Below, in pieces: positions 37,985-47,145 of a stretch of DNA of 64,000 nucleotides. Every line of letters starts with the position of its first letter. Within the stretch, counting starts at the first letter, position 1. Below the pieces are notes generated by a model. It was not told the DNA's origin and did no database searches. It saw only the letters and a program-made list of their open reading frames with translations. The stretch covers positions 255,168 to 319,167 of the forward strand of contig JAHFRD010000001.1 in the NCBI GenBank assembly GCA_023258975.1, given 5' to 3'. Origin of the DNA: Hydrogenophilales bacterium (GTDB taxonomy: Bacteria; Pseudomonadota; Gammaproteobacteria; Burkholderiales; Thiobacillaceae). Made by a program: the position numbers and the translations under genes.

Positions 37985-38350
37985 ATGAAACTGCATCTTT
38001 CCCGAAGCGCCGATTCCAATCAGATCACCGGCTATGGCCCGGATCATGTCCTGGTGAACAGGATACGGCATGCGGCCAGCCTGATCGTGCTACCCGATGA
38101 GGTGATCGACGTCTGGGTCGGCCGTTTCGAGGACTTGTCGGTACAGGATTTCGATGTCGTGTTGATGCGCGCGCCGGAAATCGTGCTGCTCGGCAGCGGC
38201 GCCCGCCTGCGCTTCCCCGCCCCCGCCCTCTATGCCGGGTTGCTCAAGGCGCGCATCGGAGTGGAGGTGATGGACACCGCCGCCGCCTGCCGCACCTACA
38301 ACATCCTGGCCGCCGAGGGGCGGCGCGTGGCGGCGGCGCTGATTTTGTAA
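37985..38350 (+). CDS. Mth938-like domain protein (DUF498 type)
   Basis: The 121-residue protein matches the small Mth938/NDUFAF3-like fold (GYGPDHVLVNRIRHAASLIV, PEIVLLGSGARLRFPAP, GVEVMDTAAACRTYNILAAE). Bacterial members have no fixed role; the eukaryotic relative helps assemble complex I. The ATG at 37985 fits the family start. It is divergent from alaC and convergent with the Crp/Fnr gene. Confidence 0.85.
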   Translation: MKLHLSRSADSNQITGYGPDHVLVNRIRHAASLIVLPDEVIDVWVGRFEDLSVQDFDVVLMRAPEIVLLGSGARLRFPAPALYAGLLKARIGVEVMDTAAACRTYNILAAEGRRVAAALIL

Positions 38351-38353
38351 AAC

Positions 38354-39049
38354 TCAGGGCTCGATCCGGATCTGGCGCAACTCATCCGGATCGCACATGT
38401 ACAGGGTCTGCCCTTGAATCTCGATACAGCCCTGGTCGGAAAGTTTGTGCAACAGGCGGGACAAGGTTTCCGGTTTGACGCCGATGCGGGACGCGATGAT
38501 CTGCTTGGGGGCTTCGAGTTCGACTTTATGGCGCCCGGTTTCATCCGGATCGGAATGGTCGAGCAGGTATTGCAGCAGGCGGTCGGCGCCTTTCATGAGG
38601 GTGAGACGGTCGATTTCATTGACCAGCTTGTGCATGCGCGCGCTCATGCCGGCCATCAGACGGAAGCAGCGGCTGGCATCCCGCGCCAGCCAGGCCTTGA
38701 ATTCGCGGCCATTGATGGCCACCAGGCGCGTCGGCGTCTGTGCCGCCGCGTTGACCGGGTAATGCCCGCCCATGAACAGCACGGCCTCGGCGAACAGCCG
38801 GTTGGCGCCCACCAGTTCGATCACCTTCTCATCCCCCTGCGGCGACGCGCGGAACAGCCGAATGACGCCTTCCGCCACCCAATAAAAGGCGTCCACGTTA
38901 TCGCCCTGGCTGAACAGCAACTGTCCCGGCGCCAGATGAACCGTCGCGGCATGGCCGATGGCTTCCAGATACTCGTCGTCCTGCAACCCGGAGAAAAGAT
39001 AGGAGCGGCGCAGAGATTCGAAATCGGTTTTTTGCAAGGCGGCATTCAT
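38354..39049 (-). CDS. Crp/Fnr-family regulator, no Fe-S cysteines
   Basis: The 231-residue protein has a cyclic-nucleotide-binding-like beta barrel (APGQLLFSQGDNVDAFYWVA) and a C-terminal winged HTH (KQIIASRIGVKPETLSRLLH). The N-terminal cysteine cluster of FNR is missing, so it is nearer to Dnr/NarR or CRP-like proteins that sense NO, heme or small ligands. The recognition helix reads VKPETLSRLLHKL with the Glu-Ser/Arg pattern that contacts TTGAT half-sites. It overlaps the downstream end of the nucleotidase gene by four bases. Confidence 0.88.
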   Translation of the reverse strand: MNAALQKTDFESLRRSYLFSGLQDDEYLEAIGHAATVHLAPGQLLFSQGDNVDAFYWVAEGVIRLFRASPQGDEKVIELVGANRLFAEAVLFMGGHYPVNAAAQTPTRLVAINGREFKAWLARDASRCFRLMAGMSARMHKLVNEIDRLTLMKGADRLLQYLLDHSDPDETGRHKVELEAPKQIIASRIGVKPETLSRLLHKLSDQGCIEIQGQTLYMCDPDELRQIRIEP

Positions 39050-39729
39050 GATCTACTCATCTCGACAGGTAGCGGCAGGATGTCACCAAAACGACGGATG
39101 GCGGCGAAATCCGCCACATCCTTGTCCGGGAGACAGGTATCCGGTTGCAGCACCGCCAACAGATGCGCGATGCCGTAATCACGCGCGGAGCGGAGCACCG
39201 GAAGACTATCGTCCACCAGGAGCGTGCGTGCCGGGTCGAATGGCTCCATCTCGCGCAGCATGGCCCAGAATACCGGGTCTTCCTTGGCCAGGCCGAAGGC
39301 ATGCGAGGTATGCATGGCGTCGAAATGCACCGCCAGGCCGGTGCGATCCATCTTCAGATTGAGGCTCTTGTGGTGGGCATTGGTGACCAGCACCACTCGC
39401 TTGCCGGCCCGCCGGGCTTCTGTCAGGAACTCGGTCACGTCGGGATGCACCTTGATGAGATGGGCCAGTTCTTCCTTGAGCCGCACGATGTCCAGTTCGA
39501 GTTGCTCACTCCAGTAATCGACGCAATACCAGTCCAGGGTGCCCGCGCGGGCGTCATAGCGGCGGAAACACTCGGCATGCGCCGCCGCCGGCTCGATGCC
39601 GTGCTTCTCGGCGAATTTTTCCGGCACATAGACCTGCCAGAAATGATTGTCGTAGTGCAGATCGAGCAGGGTTCCATCCATATCGAGCAGGATGGTGTCG
39701 ATCTCGGGCCAGGGTGGAACTCGGCGCAT
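39046..39729 (-). CDS. HAD-family GMP/IMP nucleotidase (YrfG-like)
   Basis: The 227-residue HAD hydrolase shows motif I ILLDMDGTLLDLHYDNHFWQ, the YrfG-like VPEKFAEKHG insert and YCVDYWSEQLELDI, motif II VVLVTNAHH, and motifs III/IV KEDPVFWAML and LLVDDSLPVL. In E. coli YrfG removes phosphate from purine monophosphates. Start MRRVPPWPEID at 39729; the Crp/Fnr gene follows with a four-base overlap. Confidence 0.9.
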   Translation of the reverse strand: MRRVPPWPEIDTILLDMDGTLLDLHYDNHFWQVYVPEKFAEKHGIEPAAAHAECFRRYDARAGTLDWYCVDYWSEQLELDIVRLKEELAHLIKVHPDVTEFLTEARRAGKRVVLVTNAHHKSLNLKMDRTGLAVHFDAMHTSHAFGLAKEDPVFWAMLREMEPFDPARTLLVDDSLPVLRSARDYGIAHLLAVLQPDTCLPDKDVADFAAIRRFGDILPLPVEMSRS

Positions 39730-39918
39730 TGAATCAGCCTCCGTGGCAAAAAAGAATCGTAGTGTCTTAGAAAATGCACAACGCTTCCACGCCAATGCAC
39801 TACTTTCGTATTAGAACTTTTGATGTTTTGTCGCGACTCACCCACTGTTTGCCGGGATTTCCCACAGCGCTTCCGAGTTCATGACCTTGCCTCACTCTCC
39901 ACGGCCCCCGATTCGCAC

Positions 39919-40205
39919 AGCAGCGCCGTGTTCATCACCAACGCGAAGGGGCAAATCGAGCGGGCCGGCCAGGCATTCACGCGCATGACGGGCTATCCGA
40001 TGGAATAAGTGATCGGACGCAATCCCCGTTTTCTCAAATCCGAAATCCAGTCCGATGCCTTCTATCGACAGCCATGAGTGGCCATTTCCGCCGGCGTGAC
40101 CTGGTGCGCGGAAGACAGCGAAATGCCGATGCGGCCATGTACCGGGCGAAACGGGAGGGGCGCGGCACCTGGCGCATGTGCCAGGCGGATGAGGATCAAC
40201 CGTAG
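39919..40205 (+). pseudogene. Decayed PAS-GGDEF (diguanylate cyclase) remnant
   Basis: Frame 1 encodes a PAS domain start, SSAVFITNAKGQIERAGQAF followed by TRMTGYPME, then a TAA at 40006 where families have Glu, then VIGRNPRFLKSEIQSDAFYR, a TGA at 40075, and VAISAGVTWCAE. From 40122, in another frame, NADAAMYRAKREGRG is the C-terminal signature of a GGDEF domain, running to a TAG at 40203. The centre of the gene is therefore deleted and two in-frame stops and a frameshift are present. The remnant lies between the nucleotidase gene start and the trpS end, filling the gap of about 470 bases. Confidence 0.82.
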
Positions 40206-41398
40206 TTGAGGCCCATCGCCTCGCGCACGTCGCGCATGGTCTCGCGCGCCAGATCACGGGCCTTCTCGCAGCCGTCGGCGATGATGTTCTTCACCACATC
40301 CGGCTCTTCCGTGTAGGCGCGGGCGCGTTCCTGGATTGGCGCAAGTTCTTTCAGCATGGCTTCGATCACCGGCTGTTTGCATTCCAGGCAACCGATGCCG
40401 GCGCTGGTGCAACCCTGGCGCACCCAGGCGCGCAGGTCGTCACCACTGTAGACCTCATGCAATTGCCACACCGGGCACTTGTCCGGATCGCCCGGATCGG
40501 TGCGGCGGCCGCGCGCGGGGTCTGTGGGCATGGTGCGGATCTTCTTGCCGACCTGATCCGGGTCTTCGCGCAGGGAAATGGTGTTGTGGTAGGACTTGGA
40601 CATCTTCTGGCCGTCCAGGCCGGGCATCCTGGAGGCCACCGTGAGCAGGGCATCCGGCTCGGTCAGGATCATCTTGCCGCCGCCTTCCAGATAGCCGTAC
40701 AGGCGCTCCTTGTCGCCCAGGCTCAAGTTCTGGGTCTCGCCCAGCAAGGCGCGCGCGGAATCCAGCGCGGCGTCGTCGCCGGCCTGCTGGTAGCGGGTGC
40801 GCAGTTCCTGGTAAAGCTTGGATTTCTTGCCACCCAGTTTCTTCACCGCCGCCTCGGCCCGTTCCTCATAACCCGGCTCCTTGCCGTAGAGGTGGTTGAA
40901 GCGACGCGCGATCTCGCGGGAGAACTCGATGTGCGGCACCTGATCCTCGCCCACCGGCACCTGATTGGCGCGGTAGATCAGGATGTCGGCCGACTGCAGC
41001 AGCGGGTAGCCGAGAAAACCGTAGGTGGAGAGGTCCTTCTCGGTCAGTTTTTCCTGTTGATCCTTGTAGGTCGGCACCCGCTCCAGCCAGCCCAGCGGCG
41101 TCATCATGGACAGCAGCAAGTGCAGTTCGGCGTGTTCGATCACCTGTGACTGGATGAACAGGGTGGCTTTCGACGGATCGACCCCGGCGGCGAGCCAGTC
41201 GATCACCATCTGCCAGGTGGCCTCCTCGATGCCGCGCGGGTTGTCGTACTGGGTGGTCAGCGCGTGCCAGTCGGCGACGAAGAACAGGCACTCGTATTCG
41301 TGCTGGAGCTTGATCCAGTTTTTCAGGACGCCGTGATAATGGCCGAGGTGCAGGCTGCCCGTGGGGCGCATGCCGGAAAGAACGCGGTCTGCGTACAT
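40196..41398 (-). CDS. trpS: Tryptophanyl-tRNA synthetase
   Basis: The 400-residue class I synthetase has the HIGH-like GSLHLGHYHG and KMSKS (GQKMSKSYHNTISLRED). It is about 65 residues longer than the E. coli enzyme because of an insertion between the Rossmann halves (VKKLGGKKSKLYQELRTRYQ and on), a form common in betaproteobacteria. It charges tRNA-Trp. Confidence 0.97.
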   Translation of the reverse strand: MYADRVLSGMRPTGSLHLGHYHGVLKNWIKLQHEYECLFFVADWHALTTQYDNPRGIEEATWQMVIDWLAAGVDPSKATLFIQSQVIEHAELHLLLSMMTPLGWLERVPTYKDQQEKLTEKDLSTYGFLGYPLLQSADILIYRANQVPVGEDQVPHIEFSREIARRFNHLYGKEPGYEERAEAAVKKLGGKKSKLYQELRTRYQQAGDDAALDSARALLGETQNLSLGDKERLYGYLEGGGKMILTEPDALLTVASRMPGLDGQKMSKSYHNTISLREDPDQVGKKIRTMPTDPARGRRTDPGDPDKCPVWQLHEVYSGDDLRAWVRQGCTSAGIGCLECKQPVIEAMLKELAPIQERARAYTEEPDVVKNIIADGCEKARDLARETMRDVREAMGLNYG

Positions 41399-41405
41399 GG
41401 TTTCT

Positions 41406-42110
41406 CTAGTTGAGGACGATTTGAATGAGAGCCAGGAGTTTGATCGGTTCCAGGCCGAACAAAAAAGCGGCGAGCGTGATGATGGACTGGATCAGCGGCC
41501 ACATCAGGATGCCGAGCACGCCCAGGTACATCAGGCCGATCAGGATGAACAGGCCATAGGGCTCGATGCGCGCCAGACCGTAGGCCAACCGCTGCGGCAG
41601 CAGGCTGACCGCGATACGGCCGCCGTCCAGGGGTGGCAGCGGAATCAGGTTCAGCGCCATCAGCACGGCATTGATGAAGATGCCGGCCGCGCCCATCAAG
41701 GCCAGCGGCATGGTGATCGCCGATCCGGGCATGGCCAGCGCCACCTTGATCATGCCCGCCCAGATCAAGGCCATGAGCAGGTTCGCCCCCGGCCCGGCGG
41801 CGGCCACCCAGAGCATGTCCTGCTTGGGTCGGCGCAGATGATTGAAATTGACCGGCACCGGCTTGGCCCAGCCGAACAGGATGCCGGCGCCACCCGAGAG
41901 CTTGGACAGCAGCAGGATGGCGATCGGCACGATGATGGTGCCGACCAGATCGATGTGGCGTAGCGGATTCAGGCTGATGCGGCCGAGCAGTTGCGCGGTG
42001 CGGTCGCCGAATTTCAATGCCGCGTAGCCATGCGCCGCTTCGTGCAGGGTAATGGCGAACAGCACCGGCAGGGCAAACACGGTGATTTTCTGGATGAGGT
42101 TCAGTTCCAA
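41406..42110 (-). CDS. Site-2 protease family (M50) membrane metalloprotease
   Basis: The 234-residue membrane protein has the zinc motif HEAAH in FAITLHEAAHGYAALKFGD, a GAGILFGWAKPVPVNFNHLR loop, and NLIPLPPLDGGR, the second metal-ligand motif of S2P enzymes. The TTG at 42110 is chosen as start (MELNLIQKI) because the frame upstream runs into a palindromic repeat. It is next to trpS and yciO, as in many proteobacteria; its substrate is unknown. Confidence 0.88.
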   Translation of the reverse strand: MELNLIQKITVFALPVLFAITLHEAAHGYAALKFGDRTAQLLGRISLNPLRHIDLVGTIIVPIAILLLSKLSGGAGILFGWAKPVPVNFNHLRRPKQDMLWVAAAGPGANLLMALIWAGMIKVALAMPGSAITMPLALMGAAGIFINAVLMALNLIPLPPLDGGRIAVSLLPQRLAYGLARIEPYGLFILIGLMYLGVLGILMWPLIQSIITLAAFLFGLEPIKLLALIQIVLN

Positions 42111-42123
42111 GGCGTACTCGCGA

Positions 42124-42180
42124 TGTAGCGCCGGCGTCCTCGCCGGCGTCGAGGCTGGCCGGCGGGGACGCCGGCGCCAC
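42124..42180. repeat. Palindromic repeat pair of the GCGCCGGC family
   Basis: GTAGCGCCGGCGTCCTCGCC and the inverted GTGGCGCCGGCGTCCCCGCC form a hairpin that fills the gap between yciO and the M50 protease gene, ending 14 bases before the protease start codon. Confidence 0.85.
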
Positions 42181-42189
42181 ATGCCTCCT

Positions 42190-42834
42190 TCATTGCAATC
42201 CCAGGCGCGCGGCGTCGCCGGTACCCTGGCGGATCAACTCCGGCACCGGGCCGCTCAGGTCGATCACCGTGGTGGGTTCGATGCCGCAGTAACCACAGGT
42301 CAGGATCACATCCACGCGATTGTCGAGGCAGTCGATGATGTCATCCGGGTCATTGAGCGGATAGTCGTGTCCCGGCAGTTGCAGGGTCATGGAGAGAATG
42401 GGTTCATTCAACTCTTCCAGCAAAGCGGCGATGACCTTGTGATCGGGCACGCGCAGGCCGATGGTGCTGCGCTTCGGGTGCAGGAGACGGCGCGGTACTT
42501 CGCGGGTGGCTTCGAGGATGAAGGTATAACCGCCCGGCGTGGCGGCTTTGAGGAAGCGGTACTGGCGGTTGTCCACCCGCGCGTAGCGTGCGATTTCGGA
42601 GAGATCGCGGCAAATCAGGGTGAAATGGTGTTTGTCGTCGACCTCGCGAATCTGGCGTATCGAAGCCATGCCGTCCTTGTTGCCGATCATGCAGCCGATG
42701 GCGTAGCAGGAATCGGTTGGGTAGACCATCACGCCGCCCTGGCGCAGCAGCTTCACCGCCTCGGCCAAGTGGCGCGGCTGCGGGTTATCGGGGTGAACAT
42801 CGAATATGCGCGCCACGCCTACCACCCTTCCCAT
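42190..42834 (-). CDS. YciO-type Sua5/YrdC family protein
   Basis: The 214-residue protein has the YrdC fold motifs (GGVMVYPTDSCYAIGCMIGN, IRQIREVDDKHHFTLICRDL, RSTIGLRVPDHKV). YciO relatives of TsaC bind ATP and tRNA; whether they make threonylcarbamoyl-AMP efficiently is debated. The N-terminal FDVHPDNPQPRHL matches YciO rather than TsaC. The ATG at 42834 overlaps the upstream PHP gene by 16 bases; an ATG at 42846 is possible. Confidence 0.87.
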   Translation of the reverse strand: MGRVVGVARIFDVHPDNPQPRHLAEAVKLLRQGGVMVYPTDSCYAIGCMIGNKDGMASIRQIREVDDKHHFTLICRDLSEIARYARVDNRQYRFLKAATPGGYTFILEATREVPRRLLHPKRSTIGLRVPDHKVIAALLEELNEPILSMTLQLPGHDYPLNDPDDIIDCLDNRVDVILTCGYCGIEPTTVIDLSGPVPELIRQGTGDAARLGLQ

Positions 42835-43649
42835 ACAGGCCGGCAACGCAGCGGCAACGGCATCAGGCGGCCCAACTCGCGACCACCTTCACCCGGCGCG
42901 TGGAAGTCGGAACCCACCGAGGCCTGGAAATCGAATTCCAGCGCCAGATCGGCATAGACCGGGACTTGGTCGGCGGTGTGGCTGCCGGTGACCACTTCAA
43001 TGGCATCGCCACCCAACTCCTTGAAATCTTTCAGGAGATCACGCATCCGTTCCCGCCCGAAGTGATAACGCCCGGGGTGCGCCAGGACGGACTGGCCTCC
43101 CGCCGCGCGGATCCAGGAGAGGGCGTCGGCCAGACTGGCCCACTCGTGGTGAACATAGCCGGGCTTGCCCTTGACCAGATATTTCTTGAAAACGGTTTTC
43201 ACATCCTTCACCACCCCGCGCTCCACCAGAAAACGGGCAAAGTGGGTACGGCCGATCAGCTCCTTGTTGCCGGCAAAGGCATAGGCGCCCTCCAGCGCGC
43301 CGACGATCCCGAGGCGCGCCAGATCTTCCGCCATGAGTTCGGCCCGCATGGCGCGGCCAAGACGGTTCCGCTGGAGGCCGAGAACCAGGCTTTCATCGAC
43401 GGGATCGACGCGCAAGCCGACGATATGCACAGTGGACTTGCGCCAGGTGATCGACACTTCCACTCCCGCCACCAACTCGATACCGTGTTCCTCCGCCGTG
43501 GCGCGCGCCTCGGCCAGGCCACGCAGTTCGTCGTGATCGGTCAACGCCAGGAAGTTGACGCCCTGGGCGGCGGCGCGTTGCACCAGTTCACGAGGTGAGA
43601 GCACGCCGTCGGAAGCGGTGGAATGGCAGTGAAGATCGTAGACCGGCAT
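42819..43649 (-). CDS. PHP-domain phosphoesterase (RNase AM/YciV type)
   Basis: The 276-residue protein has all PHP metal motifs: [34 protein letters not shown], the [10 protein letters not shown] Glu, the VLAHPGRY His and the [12 protein letters not shown] tail. RNase AM (E. coli YciV/TrpH) trims 5' ends of rRNAs and degrades 3',5'-bisphosphates. The start at 43649 fits the family. It is co-oriented and overlapping with yciO, the same order as in E. coli. Confidence 0.92.
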   Translation of the reverse strand: MPVYDLHCHSTASDGVLSPRELVQRAAAQGVNFLALTDHDELRGLAEARATAEEHGIELVAGVEVSITWRKSTVHIVGLRVDPVDESLVLGLQRNRLGRAMRAELMAEDLARLGIVGALEGAYAFAGNKELIGRTHFARFLVERGVVKDVKTVFKKYLVKGKPGYVHHEWASLADALSWIRAAGGQSVLAHPGRYHFGRERMRDLLKDFKELGGDAIEVVTGSHTADQVPVYADLALEFDFQASVGSDFHAPGEGGRELGRLMPLPLRCRPVWEGW

Positions 43650-43743
43650 ACTGAGTTGTGACGCTCTGGCTTGTGACGCGGCCGACAATCATAGCAAAAT
43701 GCCCGCCGCCCTCCCCCTCTCACCTTCCACCCCCGCGCGCCCC

Positions 43744-44349
43744 GTGAAGATTCTCTTCGACCTGTTCCCCATCATCCTGTTTTTCGCCGCCTATCAGGTG
43801 GGCGAGAAAAACCCCGAAAGCGCCACCGCTTGGCTGGCCGCGCTGGGCGTCGCCCTGGATAGCGGCACCAAACCCGGCGTATTCCTGGCCACACTGGTCG
43901 CCATCATCGCCAGTTTTGGCCAGATCGCCTGGGTGTGGCTGCGCCACCGCAAGGTGGAAACCATGCTCTGGATATCGCTGGTGCTGATCGTGGTATTCGG
44001 CGGCGCCACTCTGTTTCTGCACGACGAGACTTTCATCAAGTGGAAGCCGACCGTGCTCTATTGGCTGTTCGCGCTCTCGCTGGGACTGGCTCCGATCCTG
44101 TTCGAACGCAATCTGATACGCGCGATGATGGAAAAAAACGTATCGCTGCCCGACGCGGTCTGGAGCCGGCTCAACCTCGGTTGGACCGCCTTCTTCACGA
44201 TGATGGGCATCGCCAATCTGTGGGTGGCGATGCACTACTCCACCGATGCCTGGGTGAACTTCAAGATGTTCGGCTCGCTGGGCCTGATGTTGCTGTTCAT
44301 CATCGGCCAGACCATCTACCTGTCTCGGCATATCAAGGAAGAGGAATGA
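43744..44349 (+). CDS. yciB: Septation/envelope membrane protein YciB (IspZ)
   Basis: The 201-residue protein has five or six membrane helices and the family start [16 protein letters not shown], with GTG at 43744 as initiator; an ATG at 43699 would prepend 15 unconserved Pro/Ser-rich residues. [17 protein letters not shown] and [20 protein letters not shown] are typical. YciB affects cell-envelope synthesis and septation. It leads a yciB-yciI-bolA-ppiC run. Confidence 0.92.
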   Translation: MKILFDLFPIILFFAAYQVGEKNPESATAWLAALGVALDSGTKPGVFLATLVAIIASFGQIAWVWLRHRKVETMLWISLVLIVVFGGATLFLHDETFIKWKPTVLYWLFALSLGLAPILFERNLIRAMMEKNVSLPDAVWSRLNLGWTAFFTMMGIANLWVAMHYSTDAWVNFKMFGSLGLMLLFIIGQTIYLSRHIKEEE

Positions 44350-44651
44350 ACCTGTTTTATGCCATCGTCGGCGAGGACGTTCCCGATAGCCTGGGAAAAC
44401 GCCTGGCCGCCCGTCCGGATCATCTCGCGCGATTGAATCTGCTCAAGGAAGAAGGCCGCCTGCTGCTGGCCGGCCCATTCCCGGCCATCGACAGCCCCGA
44501 CCCCGGCCCCGCCGGCTTCAGCGGCAGCCTGATCGTCGCCGCCTTCGACAGTCTGGAGGCCGCGCGGATCTGGGCGGATGCCGACCCTTACGTGGCCGCA
44601 GGCGTCTATGCCCGGGTCAGCGTCAAACCGTTCAAAAAGGTGTTGCCATGA
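44346..44651 (+). CDS. yciI: YciI family protein
   Basis: The 101-residue ferredoxin-like protein has the YciI motifs [20 protein letters not shown] (His-Asp dyad region) and [20 protein letters not shown]. The catalytic role is unclear. Overlaps yciB and bolA by four bases each, indicating one coupled operon. Confidence 0.92.
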   Translation: MNLFYAIVGEDVPDSLGKRLAARPDHLARLNLLKEEGRLLLAGPFPAIDSPDPGPAGFSGSLIVAAFDSLEAARIWADADPYVAAGVYARVSVKPFKKVLP

Positions 44652-44914
44652 CCGATGCCATCCATGAGATGAAACAGCGCCTGGCCGCGCTGGCGCCCGA
44701 GCACATCGAGATCGTCGATGAATCGGCGCTGCACGCCGGCCATGCCGGAGCCAGGTCGGGTGGCGGCCATTACCAGCTCACCCTGATCGCCGCCGCCTTC
44801 GCCGGCCAGAATATCGTCGCCCGCCACCGCGCCATCTATCAGGCATTGGGTGACTTGATGAACACCCGCATCCACGCCCTTTCCATTACCGCCCTGGCAC
44901 CCGGCGAACTTTGA
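44648..44914 (+). CDS. BolA family protein
   Basis: The 88-residue protein has the BolA fold ([20 protein letters not shown], then [20 protein letters not shown] and [10 protein letters not shown]). BolA proteins bind glutaredoxin Fe-S clusters and some act as transcription factors in stress and biofilm growth. In this position it matches the yciB-yciI-bolA order of other betaproteobacteria. Confidence 0.94.
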   Translation: MTDAIHEMKQRLAALAPEHIEIVDESALHAGHAGARSGGGHYQLTLIAAAFAGQNIVARHRAIYQALGDLMNTRIHALSITALAPGEL

Positions 44915-44976
44915 TCGAGCGGAACTCCTCCGTGTCGACCCACTCACAAACGACCACACCAACCCTTGGGGAACCC

Positions 44977-45774
44977 ATGAAATACGCTCGATTGTTATCT
45001 CTGTTGATCGCCTGTTGCACCCTGCCGGCGCAGGCGGCCGATGCGCCCACCGCAAGCAAGCCGTTGGCCGTGGTCAATGGTGAAGCCATTCCCGGCATGT
45101 ATGCCAATTTCATTCGGCAAAATCGGATCAAGCGCAACATGCCCCCCGAGTCGCTGACCGATGACGCGATCAAGGACGGGGCCGTGACCGCCACATTGCT
45201 CGCGCAGGAAGCGGTGAAGAAGGGCCTGGACAAGGAGCCTTCCGTGGCCGCCGCGCTTGAGTTTCAGAAAATGGAACTGCTCGGTCGCGCCGCGCTGGAA
45301 AACTATCTGCGCGCCCATCCGCTCAAGGAAGAGACGATCAAGGCGGAATACGATAACGCCAAGGCCAAGGCGGGCGATGAGGAGTACCGCGCGCGCCACA
45401 TCCTGGTGAACAGTGAAAAAGAAGCCAGGGACCTCATCGCCAAGCTCACCGCCCGCAAGAAAGCCAATTTCGAGGAATTGGCCAAGAAACACTCCAAGGA
45501 CACCTCGGCCGGCAATGGTGGTGATCTGGGCTGGGTGCTTCCCGCCAATCTGGTGCCGGAATTCGCGCAGGCGATGGTTGGCCTCAAGAAAGGTGAAGTC
45601 ACCAAGAATCCGGTGCAAACCCGCTTCGGATGGCATGTCATCCGTCTGGAGGAAACCCGCAAGCTGGACTTCCCCGACTACGACAAGATCAAGGACCGCA
45701 TCGCCAGTCAGCTCCAGCAACAGGAAATCGGCAAACTGGTTAAAGAGCTGGCTTCCACCGCCAAGGTGGAATAA
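44977..45774 (+). CDS. Periplasmic PpiC-type (parvulin) peptidyl-prolyl isomerase
   Basis: The 265-residue protein has a signal peptide (MKYARLLSLLIACCTLPAQA), a SurA-N-like helical region and a parvulin domain (YRARHILVNSEKEARDLIAK, GGDLGWVLPANLVPEFAQAM, VQTRFGWHVIRLEETR). It assists folding of exported proteins. The start at 44977 is the one that begins the signal peptide. Confidence 0.93.
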   Translation: MKYARLLSLLIACCTLPAQAADAPTASKPLAVVNGEAIPGMYANFIRQNRIKRNMPPESLTDDAIKDGAVTATLLAQEAVKKGLDKEPSVAAALEFQKMELLGRAALENYLRAHPLKEETIKAEYDNAKAKAGDEEYRARHILVNSEKEARDLIAKLTARKKANFEELAKKHSKDTSAGNGGDLGWVLPANLVPEFAQAMVGLKKGEVTKNPVQTRFGWHVIRLEETRKLDFPDYDKIKDRIASQLQQQEIGKLVKELASTAKVE

Positions 45775-45825
45775 GCACCTGAATTGCGCGGGGTGGGCAT
45801 CGCGAGATCGCTCCCACCCCGTCAT

Positions 45826-46731
45826 TCAATCCTTCGGATAATCCGGTCTCGGGTCGAACTCCGAGAGCTTGGCGAGTTGTTCATAAAGCGCCCGTTCCGC
45901 ATCGCTCAACGTGCCGGACAGCACGATCTGCAACTGCACATAGAAATCCCCCGCCCCGCCTGTGGCCGGCATACCGCGCCCGGACAGGCGCAATTTCTGG
46001 CCACTACGCGACCCCGCAGGCACTTTCACCCGCACGTTCCCGTTCAGCGTCGGGGCAGTGATGGCCGTACCGAGTGCCGCCTCCCAAGGCGTGATCGGCA
46101 TGTCCAGATAGATATCCCTGCCTTCCAGCCGGTAACGCGCATGCGGGCTCAACTGAATCACCAGATAGAGATCGCCCGCCGGCCCGCCATAGGGCGACCG
46201 CTGTCCCTTTCCAGGTACACGTAGACGCTTGCCCGACAGGGCACCAGCCGGCACCCGCAGCTTCACATCACGCGTGCCATCCCGCGCGGACAGGCTCAAA
46301 TGTTTCTCCACTCCGTGAAAGGCTTCTTCCAGAGTCAGGGTAAGTCCTGCCTCGACGTCCTGACCAGGCACCGCGCCGCCGTGGAAGCCATGCCGACGGC
46401 TGCCTCCCGCCTGCTTGCGTCCTCCGAACATTTGCGAGAATAGATCGGAGAAGTCATTGCCGGAAAAATCGCCGTCGCCCCAGCCTGGTGGCGGTCGAAA
46501 ATCCTGTCCGGGGCGATAGGAGCTGCCAAGCTGATCGTACGCGGCACGCTTCTCCGCATCGCTCAATACCTCGTTGGCCTCGTTGATCTCCTTGAACTTC
46601 TCCTCGGCGGCGACTTCCTTGGACACGTCCGGGTGATACTTGCGCGCCAGACGGCGGTAGGCTTTCTTGATGTCCTCTTTGCCGGCATCGCGCGCCACGC
46701 CGAGTATTTGATAGTAATCCTTGTATTTCAT
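45826..46731 (-). CDS. cbpA: DnaJ-class co-chaperone CbpA
   Basis: The 301-residue protein has a J domain ([23 protein letters not shown] in [11 protein letters not shown]), a Gly/Phe linker (about 70-115) and two C-terminal substrate-binding domains without the zinc fingers of DnaJ, which identifies CbpA. It stimulates DnaK and, in E. coli, binds curved DNA. It is divergent from hfq. No cbpM follows. Confidence 0.93.
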   Translation of the reverse strand: MKYKDYYQILGVARDAGKEDIKKAYRRLARKYHPDVSKEVAAEEKFKEINEANEVLSDAEKRAAYDQLGSSYRPGQDFRPPPGWGDGDFSGNDFSDLFSQMFGGRKQAGGSRRHGFHGGAVPGQDVEAGLTLTLEEAFHGVEKHLSLSARDGTRDVKLRVPAGALSGKRLRVPGKGQRSPYGGPAGDLYLVIQLSPHARYRLEGRDIYLDMPITPWEAALGTAITAPTLNGNVRVKVPAGSRSGQKLRLSGRGMPATGGAGDFYVQLQIVLSGTLSDAERALYEQLAKLSEFDPRPDYPKD

Positions 46732-46819
46732 GGGGTTGGCAATGAGATTTTGCTGGCACGTGGATGGGGGAAGTCTTGCGGCCGTTGCATGCCGGCACAA
46801 AGCGCTATCGCGCGTACAT

Positions 46820-46828
46820 GCTATGATG
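46820..46828 (+). promoter_or_regulatory. Possible extended -10 promoter of hfq
   Basis: TGCTATGAT is a TGN-extended -10 box 32 bases upstream of the hfq start. No good -35 is seen at the usual distance, which is acceptable for extended -10 promoters. Confidence 0.4.
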
Positions 46829-46859
46829 CGACGTCAAAATCAACCGATGCGAAATTAAC

Positions 46860-47111
46860 ATGAGCGAGCGCCAGAATCTTCAAGACGTTTTCCTCAACAC
46901 CCTGCGCAAAGAACACGTGCACTGCTCGGTGTTTCTGGTCAACGGCATCAAACTGGTCGGCAAGATCGAATCATTCGATCAGTACATGGTCTTGCTGCGC
47001 GGCAACGACCAGGCGGTGCAAGCAATTTTCAAACATGCGATTTCAACCGTCTCACCTGCCAAGCAGATTGATCTGCCTAACGCCCGTAGCGAAAAACCGG
47101 TAGACGAATAA
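46860..47111 (+). CDS. hfq: Divergent Hfq RNA chaperone
   Basis: The 83-residue Sm-like protein has Sm1 ([20 protein letters not shown]) and Sm2 ([11 protein letters not shown]) with Lys58-His59 intact. It differs from canonical Hfq at several normally fixed points: LQDVFLN for LQDPFLN, RKEH for the rim RRER/RKER, HCSVF for VSIYL, and two extra residues with altered sequence ([11 protein letters not shown]) in place of KNTVSQMVY. It stands alone; hflX does not follow. It may be the only Hfq or a second copy. Confidence 0.92.
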   Translation: MSERQNLQDVFLNTLRKEHVHCSVFLVNGIKLVGKIESFDQYMVLLRGNDQAVQAIFKHAISTVSPAKQIDLPNARSEKPVDE

Positions 47112-47145
47112 TCAGGGCGGTCAGCGACTGGCCTCCCCTTTCCAT

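Noticed and set aside
40196-41398. TrpS insertion of about 65 residues as an anomaly
   Set aside because: Longer TrpS forms with this insert are usual in betaproteobacteria, so it is not noteworthy.
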